A DNA stretch of 64,000 nt from Roseiarcus sp963737365 (GCA_963737365.1 CAVTSD010000010.1:1-64000); one strand, 5' to 3'. Shown: positions 45,491 through 54,787, counted from the stretch's first letter. Numbers and translations are program-made. Notes: a model not told the origin generated them from the letters alone.

Positions 45491-46525
45491 ATGTTGAACG
45501 GATCCGCGCAATCAGGAGACAACAGCCTGCCTTGGAAAGCGGCCTGGTGGAGAGCGATCAGGTCTCACGCTCTTGGCGGTCTGCTCGGCGCAATGTGCGC
45601 TTCAGGGGCGCTTCTGGCGAGCGATACTGTGTCCGCCCAAACAATCGCAATGGTCGCGGGGGATCTGACCGACCCGTTTTTCGGTGCCCTTAAAAAAGGC
45701 GCAGACGATGCAGCCCATGATCTGGGCGTGACCGTCAATTATATTCCGGCCAATATTTCAGGCCCTGACCTTGCTAAGGCACTTCAGGCGGCCGTGGCGA
45801 GCAAACCGGCCGGCTTGGCGTATGGCGATTGGTTTTCGGCTGCGGAAGACCCAATTGTGAGTGCCGCCGTCAACACTGGTATCCCCGTAGTGGTCTTCAA
45901 CGCAGCCCCGGACGATTGGAGCAAGACGGGTGCGCTTGCTCTTATCGGGCAGGGTGAGTTTGAGGCTGGATTGTTGGGCGGAACGCTCCTGTCCAAAGCG
46001 GGCGTGACCCGGGGGGTCTGCATTAATCACTCGCCCGGCGCGTCCAACATCGAGCAGCGCTGCGCGGGCTTTGCTGAAGCGATGAAGAAGGTTGGCGGTA
46101 CCTCAATCGTTCTCAACTTACCGTACCAGGACACGATGAATCCCGGGAAGGTCATTCAGGCGATTAAGGGTACGCTCTCGTCGGATGCGACCATAAACGG
46201 CGTTTTCGCGTGTCGAGCGCAAGTCGGTATGGATGCCGTCAGTGCTATTGAGGAGCAAGGGGCAACCGGTAAGGTCAAGATCGGCTCCTTTGACCTATCT
46301 ACTCCGATGCTGAAAGCTGTACATGATGGTAAGGTTGTTTTCACGATAGATCAACAACCGTATTTGCAGGGTTACTACTCCATTGCCTTATTAGCTCAAA
46401 ACGCGAAATATGGGCTTCATCTCGTTGGGCAAGTAAAAACTGGCCCGCAAGCGATCGACGCCTCAAACGTTGAAAAGGCGATGAAAGTTAACGAGGAGCA
46501 CCATGGTATCCGTGGCGCCCTCTGA
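45491..46525 (+). CDS. sugar ABC transporter binding protein (FrcB/RbsB-like)
   Basis: ATG 45491 follows GGGAGGACTCA. The long N-terminal signal region includes LGGLLGAMCASGALLASDTV with an SAQ-T cleavage-like end. The mature part TIAMVAGDLTDPFFGALKKG starts like family-1 periplasmic sugar-binding proteins, with KPAGLAYGDWFSAAEDPIVS and NGVFACRAQVGMDAVSAIEE later. It overlaps the permease gene by 23 bases. The gene order binding protein, permease, single-domain ATPase is the frcBCA order. Third codon positions are more AT-rich than in flanking regions. Confidence 0.9.
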   Translation: MLNGSAQSGDNSLPWKAAWWRAIRSHALGGLLGAMCASGALLASDTVSAQTIAMVAGDLTDPFFGALKKGADDAAHDLGVTVNYIPANISGPDLAKALQAAVASKPAGLAYGDWFSAAEDPIVSAAVNTGIPVVVFNAAPDDWSKTGALALIGQGEFEAGLLGGTLLSKAGVTRGVCINHSPGASNIEQRCAGFAEAMKKVGGTSIVLNLPYQDTMNPGKVIQAIKGTLSSDATINGVFACRAQVGMDAVSAIEEQGATGKVKIGSFDLSTPMLKAVHDGKVVFTIDQQPYLQGYYSIALLAQNAKYGLHLVGQVKTGPQAIDASNVEKAMKVNEEHHGIRGAL

Positions 46526-47558
46526 GAACTCTACAGCCTTACTCATGCCCGGCACTCCCGATGCATCAAGCGTCGGGAGAAAGCCAGGTGCGCTTAAGCG
46601 GCTGGTACGGAGGCCAGAGCTAGGCGCTTTCGCGGGCATGACTGTGGTTTATCTATTTTTTTGTATTGCTAATAAGGGAGGATTTACCAGTATCGCCGGG
46701 ACCGCAAGTTGGATGAACACTGCCTCAGAGCTAGGTCTGCTGGCGATTCCTGTCGGAATGCTTATGATTGCTGGCGAATTTGACTTATCGATCGGCTCTA
46801 TGGTTGGGGCATCGTCCTTGATCGTTGCCGTAGGCAACGGTTACTACAATATTTCCATTTGGAGCGCTATCGCAATGGCTTTGGCGACCGGAGTTGGCGT
46901 CGGTCTACTGAATGGGATCGTCACCGTCTCCACAGGTTTGCCCTCGTTCATCGTGTCCCTGGCTAGTTTATTCATGATCGCGGGTGCCACGCTCGGTCTG
47001 GCTCGATATTTCGCGGGAACTACTGCAGTATCGTTCACCCCGGACAGCGGGAGTCATATGGTTTTCGGCTCTCAGATCGCCGATTTCCACATCTCAATCG
47101 CGTGGTGGATAGCAGTGACCGCTCTCGCAACCTGGATTTTATCTCGCACACCGTACGGAAACTGGATCTATGCGACTGGGGCCAACCGCAGCGCTGCGAG
47201 GATCGCGGGTGTGCCAACAGATAAGGTCAAGATATCGCTCTTTATTGCATCGTCTGTGGGGGCTGTGCTGGTTGGAGTGCTGCAGACGATTCAATATAGC
47301 GGTGGCGACGTGACTTATGGTCGAGATTTCGTTTTCGACGCTCCCGTGGCAGCTGTTATTGGTGGAGTCTTATTGACCGGGGGATACGGTTCAGCTGTTG
47401 GTGTATTGTTAGGTTCAGCTATCTTTGGTATTGTAAATGTAGGCATATTTTACACTGGTTGGAATAGCGACTGGGCTCAATTAGTCCTCGGTGCGCTCCT
47501 TCTCCTCGCGGTCCTTGGAAATAATTACTTTCGTCAGCTTGCGCTGGGGGGAGGGTAA
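46503..47558 (+). CDS. sugar ABC transporter permease (FrcC/RbsC-like)
   Basis: The 351-residue membrane protein contains LAIPVGMLMIAGEFDLSIGS, the RbsC-family signature, and FDAPVAAVIGGVLLTGGYGS then LGSAIFGIVNVGIFYTGWNS in the C-terminal half. About eight to ten hydrophobic segments are apparent. The start overlaps the binding-protein gene and the ATPase starts directly after its stop. Confidence 0.92.
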   Translation: MVSVAPSENSTALLMPGTPDASSVGRKPGALKRLVRRPELGAFAGMTVVYLFFCIANKGGFTSIAGTASWMNTASELGLLAIPVGMLMIAGEFDLSIGSMVGASSLIVAVGNGYYNISIWSAIAMALATGVGVGLLNGIVTVSTGLPSFIVSLASLFMIAGATLGLARYFAGTTAVSFTPDSGSHMVFGSQIADFHISIAWWIAVTALATWILSRTPYGNWIYATGANRSAARIAGVPTDKVKISLFIASSVGAVLVGVLQTIQYSGGDVTYGRDFVFDAPVAAVIGGVLLTGGYGSAVGVLLGSAIFGIVNVGIFYTGWNSDWAQLVLGALLLLAVLGNNYFRQLALGGG

Positions 47559-48359
47559 ATGCGAGATCAAACACTAAAGCCTACTATTAGCCTGAGAAAC
47601 GTGGCTAAGCACTTCGCGGGCATAGCCGCGCTGAATAATATTAGCTTCGATGTTGCGCCTGGGGAAGTACTATGCTTGTTGGGTGATAATGGTGCTGGAA
47701 AATCCACTCTGATTAAAGTGTTGTCTGGAGTGCATCGGCCGACTCGCGGGGAAGTTTTACTCGAAGGGACGCCTATTGAACTAAATTCTCCACGCGAAGC
47801 CCAGGACCTTGGTATCGCCACTGTACATCAGGATGTCGGCGTCATCGCGTTGATGAGCGTGGCGCGAAACTTTTTCTTGGGGGCGGAGATTACAAAGGGT
47901 TGGGGCCCGTTCAAGCGTATAGATGAGCGAAAGGCGAATAGCGTTGTCCTTGAGCAGATGGCGTCAATGGGGATCCGGCGCGTGCGGGATGGCAATCAGC
48001 TGGTCGGCGTCATGTCTGGCGGGGAAAAGCAAGCGCTAGCGATTGCGCGGGCGATCTACTTCGGCGGGAGAGTGTTGATTTTGGATGAGCCGACGTCAGC
48101 TCTAGGGGTCAAAGAGGCCGAGGTGGTGCTGCGGCTCATAACGCAGGCTCGGGCCAAAGGTATCGCGGTAATCTTGATCACCCACAACGTTCACCACGCA
48201 TTGTCGGTAGCCGACCACTATGTCGTACTCATTCACGGAGAGGTTGCCGCTGATTTCCGGAACGGCGAGAAGACCCGCGAAGAGATCCTAGATCTTATGG
48301 CCGGCGGCGAGCGGCTGCAGTCGCTGGCCGCGAAACTGGAGGCCGGGATTGGCGCCTAA
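47559..48359 (+). CDS. sugar ABC transporter ATPase, single domain (FrcA-like)
   Basis: The 266-residue ATPase has Walker A GDNGAGKSTLIKVLSG, the signature in VGVMSGGEKQALAIARAIYF and Walker B VLILDEPTSALGVKEA. A single ABC domain instead of the RbsA double domain is characteristic of the FrcA type. It begins one base after the permease stop. Confidence 0.92.
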   Translation: MRDQTLKPTISLRNVAKHFAGIAALNNISFDVAPGEVLCLLGDNGAGKSTLIKVLSGVHRPTRGEVLLEGTPIELNSPREAQDLGIATVHQDVGVIALMSVARNFFLGAEITKGWGPFKRIDERKANSVVLEQMASMGIRRVRDGNQLVGVMSGGEKQALAIARAIYFGGRVLILDEPTSALGVKEAEVVLRLITQARAKGIAVILITHNVHHALSVADHYVVLIHGEVAADFRNGEKTREEILDLMAGGERLQSLAAKLEAGIGA

Positions 48360-48590
48360 AGAAGTTAGCGCGATCTGTGACCCTCATATAGCTCTGATAA
48401 CAGCAGTTCTTCGGGCTGATGGTGTTGTGGATTGCCTCAGCCGAACTGTCTGACTGTTTGGCGCGGGAGGACGACGCTATCTCTTCAGCTCAAATTACGA
48501 CAAAATAATTCGGCAGAAAAGCGCGCAAATCTCCTGTCCGCGAAGGACGTCAGCCAGAGCCGGCGCCTTCTGTTGTTGACAGGGGTAATC

Positions 48591-49391
48591 TTAACCGCGC
48601 GCCGCCTCCAATTCTGCACGGGCCGCTGACCGCATCATCATGGCGTCACTAGAAATTGCGCAAATTCGGAAGCCGCGGTGCTGTAAAGCACGAGCTCGTT
48701 TTCCGTCTCCGCAATAGACTGCAGCAAATTTGTCACTCAGTTTTGCTCGACAGACTATTTGATCAAGCGCGGAGTCAACATCGCTGTCCAGCGGGTCGAC
48801 AATTCTGCCCTTATGCAATGCAATACAAAGGTCCGACGGCCCCACGAATACGCCGTCGATGCCGGGCACAGCTAGGATACCGTCCAAAGACTGAAGGGCA
48901 TCTTCAGTCTCGATCATCGCAATTGCCAGCGTAATGCGATTAGCGTCCTGCAGATAGGCAGCGTCATTACAAGAAGAGTGCAGGAGAGCGGCCCTTGGCC
49001 CCCATGAACGCTGTCCCAGAGGCGGGTACTTCATATGGTCAACGAACCTCTTTGCATCATCCACCGTATTGATCATGGGAGCAATCACTGCAGCCGCCCC
49101 TGCATCGATGACTTTTGACGCGACCGAGAACTCCCCGACCGGAATACGGACGATCGAAGGTTTTCCAAATAGGGCCACTACTCCGATGCTACGGATCACA
49201 CCAGTGACATCAAAGGCGCCGTGCTGCATGTCCATGACGATGGCGTCGAAATTCTCGCGAGCGAGGTGCTCGACTATGGCGGGGTCATTGATTCCCGCCC
49301 AACCACAAAAGAGGCACTCGTTATGGGCAATCCGCCAAGCCAGTCTTCCTATGATTCCGCCGTTTGCAGCTGGTTGGTGATTTGTGTCCAT
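48591..49391 (-). CDS. HpcH/HpaI-family aldolase
   Basis: This class II pyruvate-type aldolase cleaves 2-keto-3-deoxy acids. It contains LFCGWAGINDPAIVEHLARE, NFDAIVMDMQHGAFD (metal/base region), PSIVRIPVGEFSVASKVIDA, GAAAVIAPMINTVDDAKRFV (metal-binding area), AMIETEDALQSLDGILAVPG and GIDGVFVGPSDLCIALHKG. ATG 49391 gives 266 residues with a normal N-terminus; the frame stays open to 49499 with an AGGAG near 49490, so a 30-residue longer form is possible. It is divergent from the Gfo/Idh gene, and two LacI-type operator candidates lie in the gap. Confidence 0.88.
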   Translation of the reverse strand: MDTNHQPAANGGIIGRLAWRIAHNECLFCGWAGINDPAIVEHLARENFDAIVMDMQHGAFDVTGVIRSIGVVALFGKPSIVRIPVGEFSVASKVIDAGAAAVIAPMINTVDDAKRFVDHMKYPPLGQRSWGPRAALLHSSCNDAAYLQDANRITLAIAMIETEDALQSLDGILAVPGIDGVFVGPSDLCIALHKGRIVDPLDSDVDSALDQIVCRAKLSDKFAAVYCGDGKRARALQHRGFRICAISSDAMMMRSAARAELEAARG

Positions 49392-49641
49392 TTTCAACGG
49401 TTCGCCGCTAGGAGTTCGGAACTCGTCGAACGTGCAATCAGAGCGATTGCCTCGCAGAATTTCTGTGATTTCACTACGGCTCATTCTCCTTTTAGGCACG
49501 ATCCAGTTGGGTCCATGATTTGTGAATCAATGAATCCGCGATCGCACCGCTGGTTTGCCGAAAGCGCAATCGTTAGAGGTTTCGCTCAACGGATTACACA
49601 GCGGCCGACAGCATTCCGCCTTTAGACAAAGTATGCGCGGA

Positions 49642-49655
49642 TGACGGCGCTGTCA
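49642..49655. promoter_or_regulatory. candidate LacI-family operator 1, aldolase-Gfo/Idh divergent region
   Basis: TGACGGCGCTGTCA is an imperfect dyad. Its reverse complement starts TGACAGCG, the half-site shared with 45387 and 49730. It sits about 250 bases upstream of the aldolase start and 190 upstream of the Gfo/Idh start. Confidence 0.5.
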
Positions 49656-49729
49656 ATGCAATTGCTTCACTTTGTAAGCGGATGCCGGAAAACTATCATG
49701 ACGTCCATATGTTAGATGGCATATTTTAA

Positions 49730-49743
49730 TGACAGCGATTGCA
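49730..49743. promoter_or_regulatory. candidate LacI-family operator 2, aldolase-Gfo/Idh divergent region
   Basis: TGACAGCGATTGCA fits the LacI-family consensus TGNNANCGNTNNCA at every fixed position. It is 98 bases upstream of the Gfo/Idh start codon. Confidence 0.6.
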
Positions 49744-49841
49744 GCAAGCGAGATTTTTAGTTATGGTACCGTCAGCTCCGTAAGCTGAAGAAGCTTTCTG
49801 GCTTCGTAAATAATTTCAGCCGCGTGGTTCGGGAGAGAGAC

Positions 49842-50982
49842 ATGAGATGGGGCCTAATCGGCGGGGGGCGCGGCAGTCAGATTGGCGGCGCCCATCGTAT
49901 CGCGGCACGGATGGATGGGTTATTCGAGCTAACCGCTGCAGCGCTCGATGCAGACCCTGCCCAAGGGAGTGAATTTGCAAGGGAGCTTGGTGTCAGCGCC
50001 GATCGTGCCTACGGCGATTGGCGACAGATGCTCGAACGAGAGTCTTCGCTTCCCTCTCAAAACCGGCTCGATCTGGTGACGGTGGCAACGCCTAATGCTA
50101 CACACTACGAGATAACCAAAGCCTTCCTTCAGGCGGGCTTCAATGTCCTCTGCGAGAAGCCGCTCGCAATGAATTTAGACGAGGCAGAAGACCTACGGCG
50201 CATCGCAACAACGAGCGGCCGAGTGGGAGCCGTCAATTTCGGATACTCGGGCTATCCGATGGCGATCCAGGCGCGGGAAATGGTAAGGCGCGGCGATCTG
50301 GGGAACATCAGAGTTGTCGTAAGTGAATTCGCCCTCGGGGCGCACGCAGGGGAAAATGATGACGATAACGCCCGGATTCGTTGGCGCTACGACCCTGCAC
50401 AAGCAGGAATTCAGCTCAGTCGTCAATGATCTGGGCTCACACGCCTTTCAGATGGCGGAATTCGTCACTGGACAGAGGGTTCAGAGCGTTGCCGCGCATT
50501 TCGACTATTGCGTCCCCACAAGAAAGCTTGAAGACGATGCGTTCATTGCTTGCCGATTTAGCGACGGTGCTGTTGGACGATTCTGGATGAGCGCGGTGGC
50601 AAGTGGTCAGCAGCACGGTTTCGGCATTAGGATTTTCGGCTCTAAAGGCGCGATTAGGTGGCATCAGGAATATCCGAACCAACTATACTGGTCGCCCATC
50701 GTCGGTCCGACCCAATTGTTCGAACGGGGGGCGGACTACCTATACCCGTCAGCCGCAGACGCTTCTCGGGTCGCAATAGGTCACGCTGAGGGGTTCCTCG
50801 AAGCTTTTGGGAACATTTACAAGGCTCTCCATGCCAGGCTGACGTATGTAGAAACAGACACTAAGCTTACGTTCCCGTCAATATCCGACGGCGCGGACTT
50901 AGTAAGAGTAGTCTACGCGTCCGCTAAGTCTGCGTCAGAAGGTGGAAGATGGGTGCACATCAATGATGCGGCACAAACTTAA
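49842..50982 (+). pseudogene. Gfo/Idh/MocA-family dehydrogenase, one-base frameshift
   Basis: ATG 49842 follows GGGAGAGAGAC. The N-terminal Rossmann region reads MRWGLIGGGRGSQIGGAHRI, with VTVATPNATHYEITKAFLQA and NVLCEKPLAMNLDEAEDLRR (the EKP signature). Near 50405 the frame shifts by one base to SSVVNDLGSHAFQMAEFVTG and AVGRFWMSAVASGQQHGFGI, the C-terminal catalytic domain. The corrected length is about 380 residues. The enzyme would oxidise a sugar, inositol or keto-inositol. Confidence 0.87.
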
Positions 50983-51061
50983 CGCCGTCTGGTCTTGCGA
51001 TTAAGGAGACTCCATTGCGACTTTCCCGAGGAAGTGCAGCAGCGCCGCATTGGAGGACACT

Positions 51062-51907
51062 ATGAAGAACGATTTAAAATGGACGCTTGGGCTGATCGAT
51101 TCGGCTTGGTTCGGTTCCGAATTCGAGGGAGCGCCAGGTCGGAAGCAGGCGAAAGCAATTGGTTTTGAAAGCATTGATATCTTCGTCGGGTTTGACCCGG
51201 GAAAGCTTTCGCAAGACGAACGCGACGCCTATGTGCAAGATGTACAGAGCGCCGGTCTTCCTGTCATTTCATTGGTGTGTACTTGCTTGGGCCTTAATGA
51301 TTTTAATCCGTCAATGCGCAGCTATCACATCGAGAGGGCGAAAAACGTCATAGAACTCGCAGCTAAATTTCCAACGGTTCGCAATCTTTGCTTCGTGCCG
51401 GGAGAGTACATGTTTCAGCAGAAACTCCTTCCACCGAGTATAGAGTGGGGAATGGTGGTGGATGCTACAAAGGAGGTCGGCCGACATGCGGAGACGCGAC
51501 GCCTCGAGATAGCGATAGAGTTGCTCCCTTTCGAATTCGCCTTCATCAACACGCTTGATACGATGGAACGCTTTCTTGATGCCGTCGACATGGCAAATGT
51601 CAAGGCGACCATTGATATCTCGCATTTTTGGCTGCAGCGGATACCTCCCAGGGAAATTGAGCGCCTAAAGGGTCGTATCTCGCATGTCCACATTTCCGAT
51701 TGCGACGGGATCAATCATGGTGATCTTCCTCCCGGCCGAGGCAACACGCCGTTCAACGAATATCTCTCGGCGATCCGTGACGCGGGCTTTATTGGTGCTG
51801 CTTCGGTTGAGCTTGAGTTTCCGGAAGATCCATCTCATATGTTGTCTTGGGTTCAAGACGCGTATTTGAATACTCTGCGGATATTAAACGAGGCCCGCGT
51901 TCATTAG
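51062..51907 (+). CDS. sugar-phosphate isomerase/epimerase (xylose-isomerase-like TIM barrel)
   Basis: ATG 51062 follows GGAGGACACT. The 281-residue barrel contains IGFESIDIFVGFDPGKLSQD, IAIELLPFEFAFINTLDTME, MANVKATIDISHFWLQRI and GRISHVHISDCDGINHGDLP; Glu, Asp and His ligands of the divalent metal are in these strands. Family members are 3-keto-sugar epimerases, dehydratases or isomerases. It follows the Gfo/Idh gene by 80 bases, a common pairing in inositol and keto-sugar pathways. Confidence 0.86.
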   Translation: MKNDLKWTLGLIDSAWFGSEFEGAPGRKQAKAIGFESIDIFVGFDPGKLSQDERDAYVQDVQSAGLPVISLVCTCLGLNDFNPSMRSYHIERAKNVIELAAKFPTVRNLCFVPGEYMFQQKLLPPSIEWGMVVDATKEVGRHAETRRLEIAIELLPFEFAFINTLDTMERFLDAVDMANVKATIDISHFWLQRIPPREIERLKGRISHVHISDCDGINHGDLPPGRGNTPFNEYLSAIRDAGFIGAASVELEFPEDPSHMLSWVQDAYLNTLRILNEARVH

Positions 51908-52188
51908 TCTGCGATTACGGTCGTTGATGGGATTGGCGTAGCCGCTATTACCCTTATTTGTGTAATCAAGGCTCAGCGGTATGTCCCATCCTCGATGGTA
52001 AAACAGGAAGGAGATCTTTAAAGAAGATCTTAATACAGTATGGCTTCGGCTGGTTGCTAACAAATCTTGGGGAGCGTTGATGCATTTAAACCGCTAGTGA
52101 GATAATTAGCCGTCTACGTTCCGGTGAGAAGCCGCGGAATTGCTAGCTTCTACAGTCATATCCAAGCTAATCGAATCGAGGAATTGAT
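51908..52188. other. intergenic region between the two isomerase genes
   Basis: No gene. A TGCATTTAAA decamer occurs at 52081-52090, also seen at 40445 and 41030. No clear terminator hairpin was found. A separate promoter for the downstream gene is possible given the size of the gap. Confidence 0.35.
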
Positions 52189-53076
52189 ATGAAGGTGCGT
52201 CTGGGTAATTCGCCCGTTTCGTGGGGCGTTGACTATGCTGATGATCCAAAAAACCCCTCGTGGATTACCGTGCTAGACGGAATAGCCGCCGCGGGTTACG
52301 TGCGGACCGAACTGGGACCTTACGGTTACTTTCCGACTGATGCTGCAAGCCTACGCGCGGAACTTGACAAGCGCGGCCTGTCCTTAACAGCTGGGGTTTT
52401 GTTTCAGCCGCTTAATGATCCGTCAAAGAGTGAAGCGATCATGGTGCTCGCCAAGCAAAACGTTGATCTATTGTCTAAGGTGGGCGGACGCTATTTAGTT
52501 ATGATTGATATGCTGTGCGAACCTCGGATGTCGACCGCAGGGCGTCGTGACCTTGCCGAACGGTTGGAGCCGTCTAGATCTCATCATATGCTTGATATTT
52601 TTGAGAGGATTGCTGATTTGGCCCTCGAGAAGGGATTGGTCCCGGTGATCCACCCGCATGCAGGCACTTATATTGAATTCGAGGACGAAATTGAGGATGT
52701 CCTCGACAAGCTAGACGCCAAAAAAATTGGTCTTTGCATAGACACGGGGCACATGGCATACGCCGGTATTGATCTACTCTCGTTTTATAGGCGTCATGCT
52801 AATCGGGTCAAATATATGCACTTTAAAGATATAAGCCCCGCAGTTCATGCTCAGGCATTGCTTGATCGGAAATCTTTCTACGCGGCTGTCGGTGATCGAA
52901 TTTTCTGTCCGCTTGGCCAAGGTATCGTAAAGTGGCGGAAATTTGCGGCCGCGCTAGACGAAAGCGGTTACGATGGCGCGGCGACCGTCGAACAGGACGT
53001 TAATCCAGAGGAAACCGCCGAATTGATCCAAAATTCCGCGAATAGCCGAGTGTTTCTCGAATTGGTGGGCTTTTAA
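52189..53076 (+). CDS. IolE-like TIM-barrel isomerase/dehydratase
   Basis: The 295-residue barrel begins MKVRLGNSPVSWGVDYADDP, the opening seen in 2-keto-myo-inositol dehydratases (IolE). Further strands are VIHPHAGTYIEFEDEIEDVL, KKIGLCIDTGHMAYAGIDLL, VKYMHFKDISPAVHA and YDGAATVEQDVN, which hold Glu/Asp/His metal ligands. It is a strong IolE-family match by sequence style, but dehydration of 2-keto-inositol is only one of several activities in this family. It precedes the LacI regulator. Confidence 0.85.
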   Translation: MKVRLGNSPVSWGVDYADDPKNPSWITVLDGIAAAGYVRTELGPYGYFPTDAASLRAELDKRGLSLTAGVLFQPLNDPSKSEAIMVLAKQNVDLLSKVGGRYLVMIDMLCEPRMSTAGRRDLAERLEPSRSHHMLDIFERIADLALEKGLVPVIHPHAGTYIEFEDEIEDVLDKLDAKKIGLCIDTGHMAYAGIDLLSFYRRHANRVKYMHFKDISPAVHAQALLDRKSFYAAVGDRIFCPLGQGIVKWRKFAAALDESGYDGAATVEQDVNPEETAELIQNSANSRVFLELVGF

Positions 53077-53128
53077 CAAATACAGCTGGTAAACTCTCGC
53101 GGCGTTGCTGCGGACATGGAGGAGCCGT

Positions 53129-54157
53129 TTGGCGGAGCGGAACGGCCACAAGCGGCGTCGTGGGCCCACGCTCGCTGATGTGGCAAAATTAGCGAAGGTA
53201 TCGCCGTCTGCGGTATCACGAACTTTCACGATTGGGAGCTCAGTATCCGAGGAGACTCGAAGTCGAATTCTAAGTGCCGCAAGAAAACTGGGGTACCGCC
53301 CGAATTTACTTGCCAGCAGCCTCATGACAGGCCGTTCATCTCTGATTGCGCTCGCGTCAAACGCCTTCAATGACCCGCAGGTGATGACGATCATAGACAC
53401 GTTCACTACTGAGCTACAGTGTCGTCATTTAAGACCCCTTATTTTTAACTTAAGTTGCGTGAATGATTGGGCCGAGACGGTGGCTCTGATGTCACAATAC
53501 CAAATCGATGGAATGATTGTCGCCTCGTCGACCCTTAACCAGAATTTCGTCCGCGATGTCCTGAAGTCTGGAATTCCGACAGTGATAGCGTTCGGTAGAG
53601 ACATCAATGAAGTGGGGGTCAGCGCGTCTTTTGTGGATAACGAGGAAGGCGGTCGAACCGCCGCTAAGGAGTTTCTGCGCCGTGGTTATGAGCAACTTGG
53701 ATTTATTGGCGCTCGCCCCGAAGTTAGTTCTTCAGTGGATCGACTAGTCGGTTATAGTGCCGAATTACGTCGACACCATTTAGCACCCAAAGTGATTTAC
53801 TCGGGCGAGTACTCTCATGAAGCGGGCCGCCGTGCAGTCAATGAACTTCTAGTGTCTGATCCGTACATCGACGCGATTTTCTGCGCGGACGATCTCTTGG
53901 CGATGGGCGCCATAGACGGCATCCGTTACGACCTTGGGCGAAGTATACCAGAAATAGGGGTAATCGGCTTCAGCGACATGCTAATGTCGAACTGGCCAAG
54001 TTATGAGCTTTCAACTTTTACCTCTGACGTAAATCGCGTGGTACAAAATGCTATCGACATCTTGCAGTCAGAGATCGAAAATGGCGTTAGAACAATCGAG
54101 AAGAGGATCGTAGGTTGCGAGCTCGTTATCAGGAAGTCTCTCAGGGCGCTGCGCTAG
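53129..54157 (+). CDS. LacI-family transcriptional regulator
   Basis: The DNA-binding helix-turn-helix is PTLADVAKLAKVSPSAVSRT, followed by the hinge-helix region LGYRPNLLASSLMTGRSSLI. The effector domain is of the sugar-binding type (for example DGMIVASSTLNQNFVRDVLK and IDAIFCADDLLAMGAIDGIR). The proposed start is TTG 53129, preceded by GGAGGAG at six bases; a longer TTG form begins at 53105. It probably represses the frcBCA and aldolase/dehydrogenase operons through the TGACAGCG sites. Confidence 0.9.
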   Translation: MAERNGHKRRRGPTLADVAKLAKVSPSAVSRTFTIGSSVSEETRSRILSAARKLGYRPNLLASSLMTGRSSLIALASNAFNDPQVMTIIDTFTTELQCRHLRPLIFNLSCVNDWAETVALMSQYQIDGMIVASSTLNQNFVRDVLKSGIPTVIAFGRDINEVGVSASFVDNEEGGRTAAKEFLRRGYEQLGFIGARPEVSSSVDRLVGYSAELRRHHLAPKVIYSGEYSHEAGRRAVNELLVSDPYIDAIFCADDLLAMGAIDGIRYDLGRSIPEIGVIGFSDMLMSNWPSYELSTFTSDVNRVVQNAIDILQSEIENGVRTIEKRIVGCELVIRKSLRALR

Positions 54158-54265
54158 CGGATCGAAGCTAGCATTTGAGTGCCGAATTGGATTCCCGGTC
54201 CGGCAATGGACCTGCGGCCCGAGGGAATCCCCCACGTGAGTCAGCCAGAAAAGCCGTTGGTATAA

Positions 54266-54378
54266 TTTAGTCGAAATGCAGACCGCCGTTCATGTCGATG
54301 ACCTCCCCGGTAATGAATCCAGCCAAGGACGACGCAAGGAACGAAACAGCATGTGCGACCTCCTCGGGTTTACAAAAC
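54266..54378. repeat. 113-base direct repeat, copy 2 (SDR gene 3' end)
   Basis: It matches 40471-40583 with about six substitutions, in the same orientation. It marks the right side of the 13.8-kb interval containing the AT-richer sugar genes. Confidence 0.8.
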
Positions 54379-54420
54379 GGTTCTGGTGCAAACATTGGAA
54401 GTCGAGCCAACCAGGACCTC
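54267..54420 (-). pseudogene. short-chain dehydrogenase/reductase C-terminal relic 2
   Basis: The minus strand reads LARLPMFAPEPFCKPEEVAH, AVSFLASSLAGFITGEVIDM, NGGLHFD, ending TAA at 54267-54269. It is nearly identical to relic 1 in the last 36 residues but differs upstream, so the two were homologous genes or a partly duplicated gene. It is cut off near 54420, where IS-related sequence begins. Confidence 0.75.
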
Positions 54421-54611
54421 TCGGACTTAACGTGGATCAGGCGGCAAGCACTGCATTCCAAATTTCAGGTGCGAGTTTGTTTTTGATGCGAAGCTTGCCG
54501 AGTTTGAACTAACTCTTCCTGATCCGATGCATGAGTTCGATGCCGGCGATGAGAGCTGGCACCGGTCCCTGAGACAGGTTGGCGGCGTTGCTAAGGTGGG
54601 TCCGGCTGGTT

Positions 54612-54787
54612 TCAGGCCGCGAAATTCTGCTGCTGGATCTCGATAGCATAGGCCTCGTCGGGCGTCCTGTCGCCCAGCGCCGAGTGCGGACGCCGCTGAT
54701 TGTAGAAGTCGATCCAGCGACCGATGCCGGTTTGGGCCTCGCCGCCGGTCTCGAAGGCGTTCAGAAACACGCACTCGTATTTGAGCG
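54612..54787 (-). pseudogene. IS3-family OrfB C-terminal relic
   Basis: The minus strand reads YECVFLNAFETGGEAQTGIG then WIDFYNQRRPHSALGDRTPD with a stop at 54612-54614. The WIDFYNQRRPHSALG motif is the invariant end of IS3-family OrfB, and follows the missing catalytic Glu. The piece comes from a different IS3 element than the two downstream. Confidence 0.82.
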
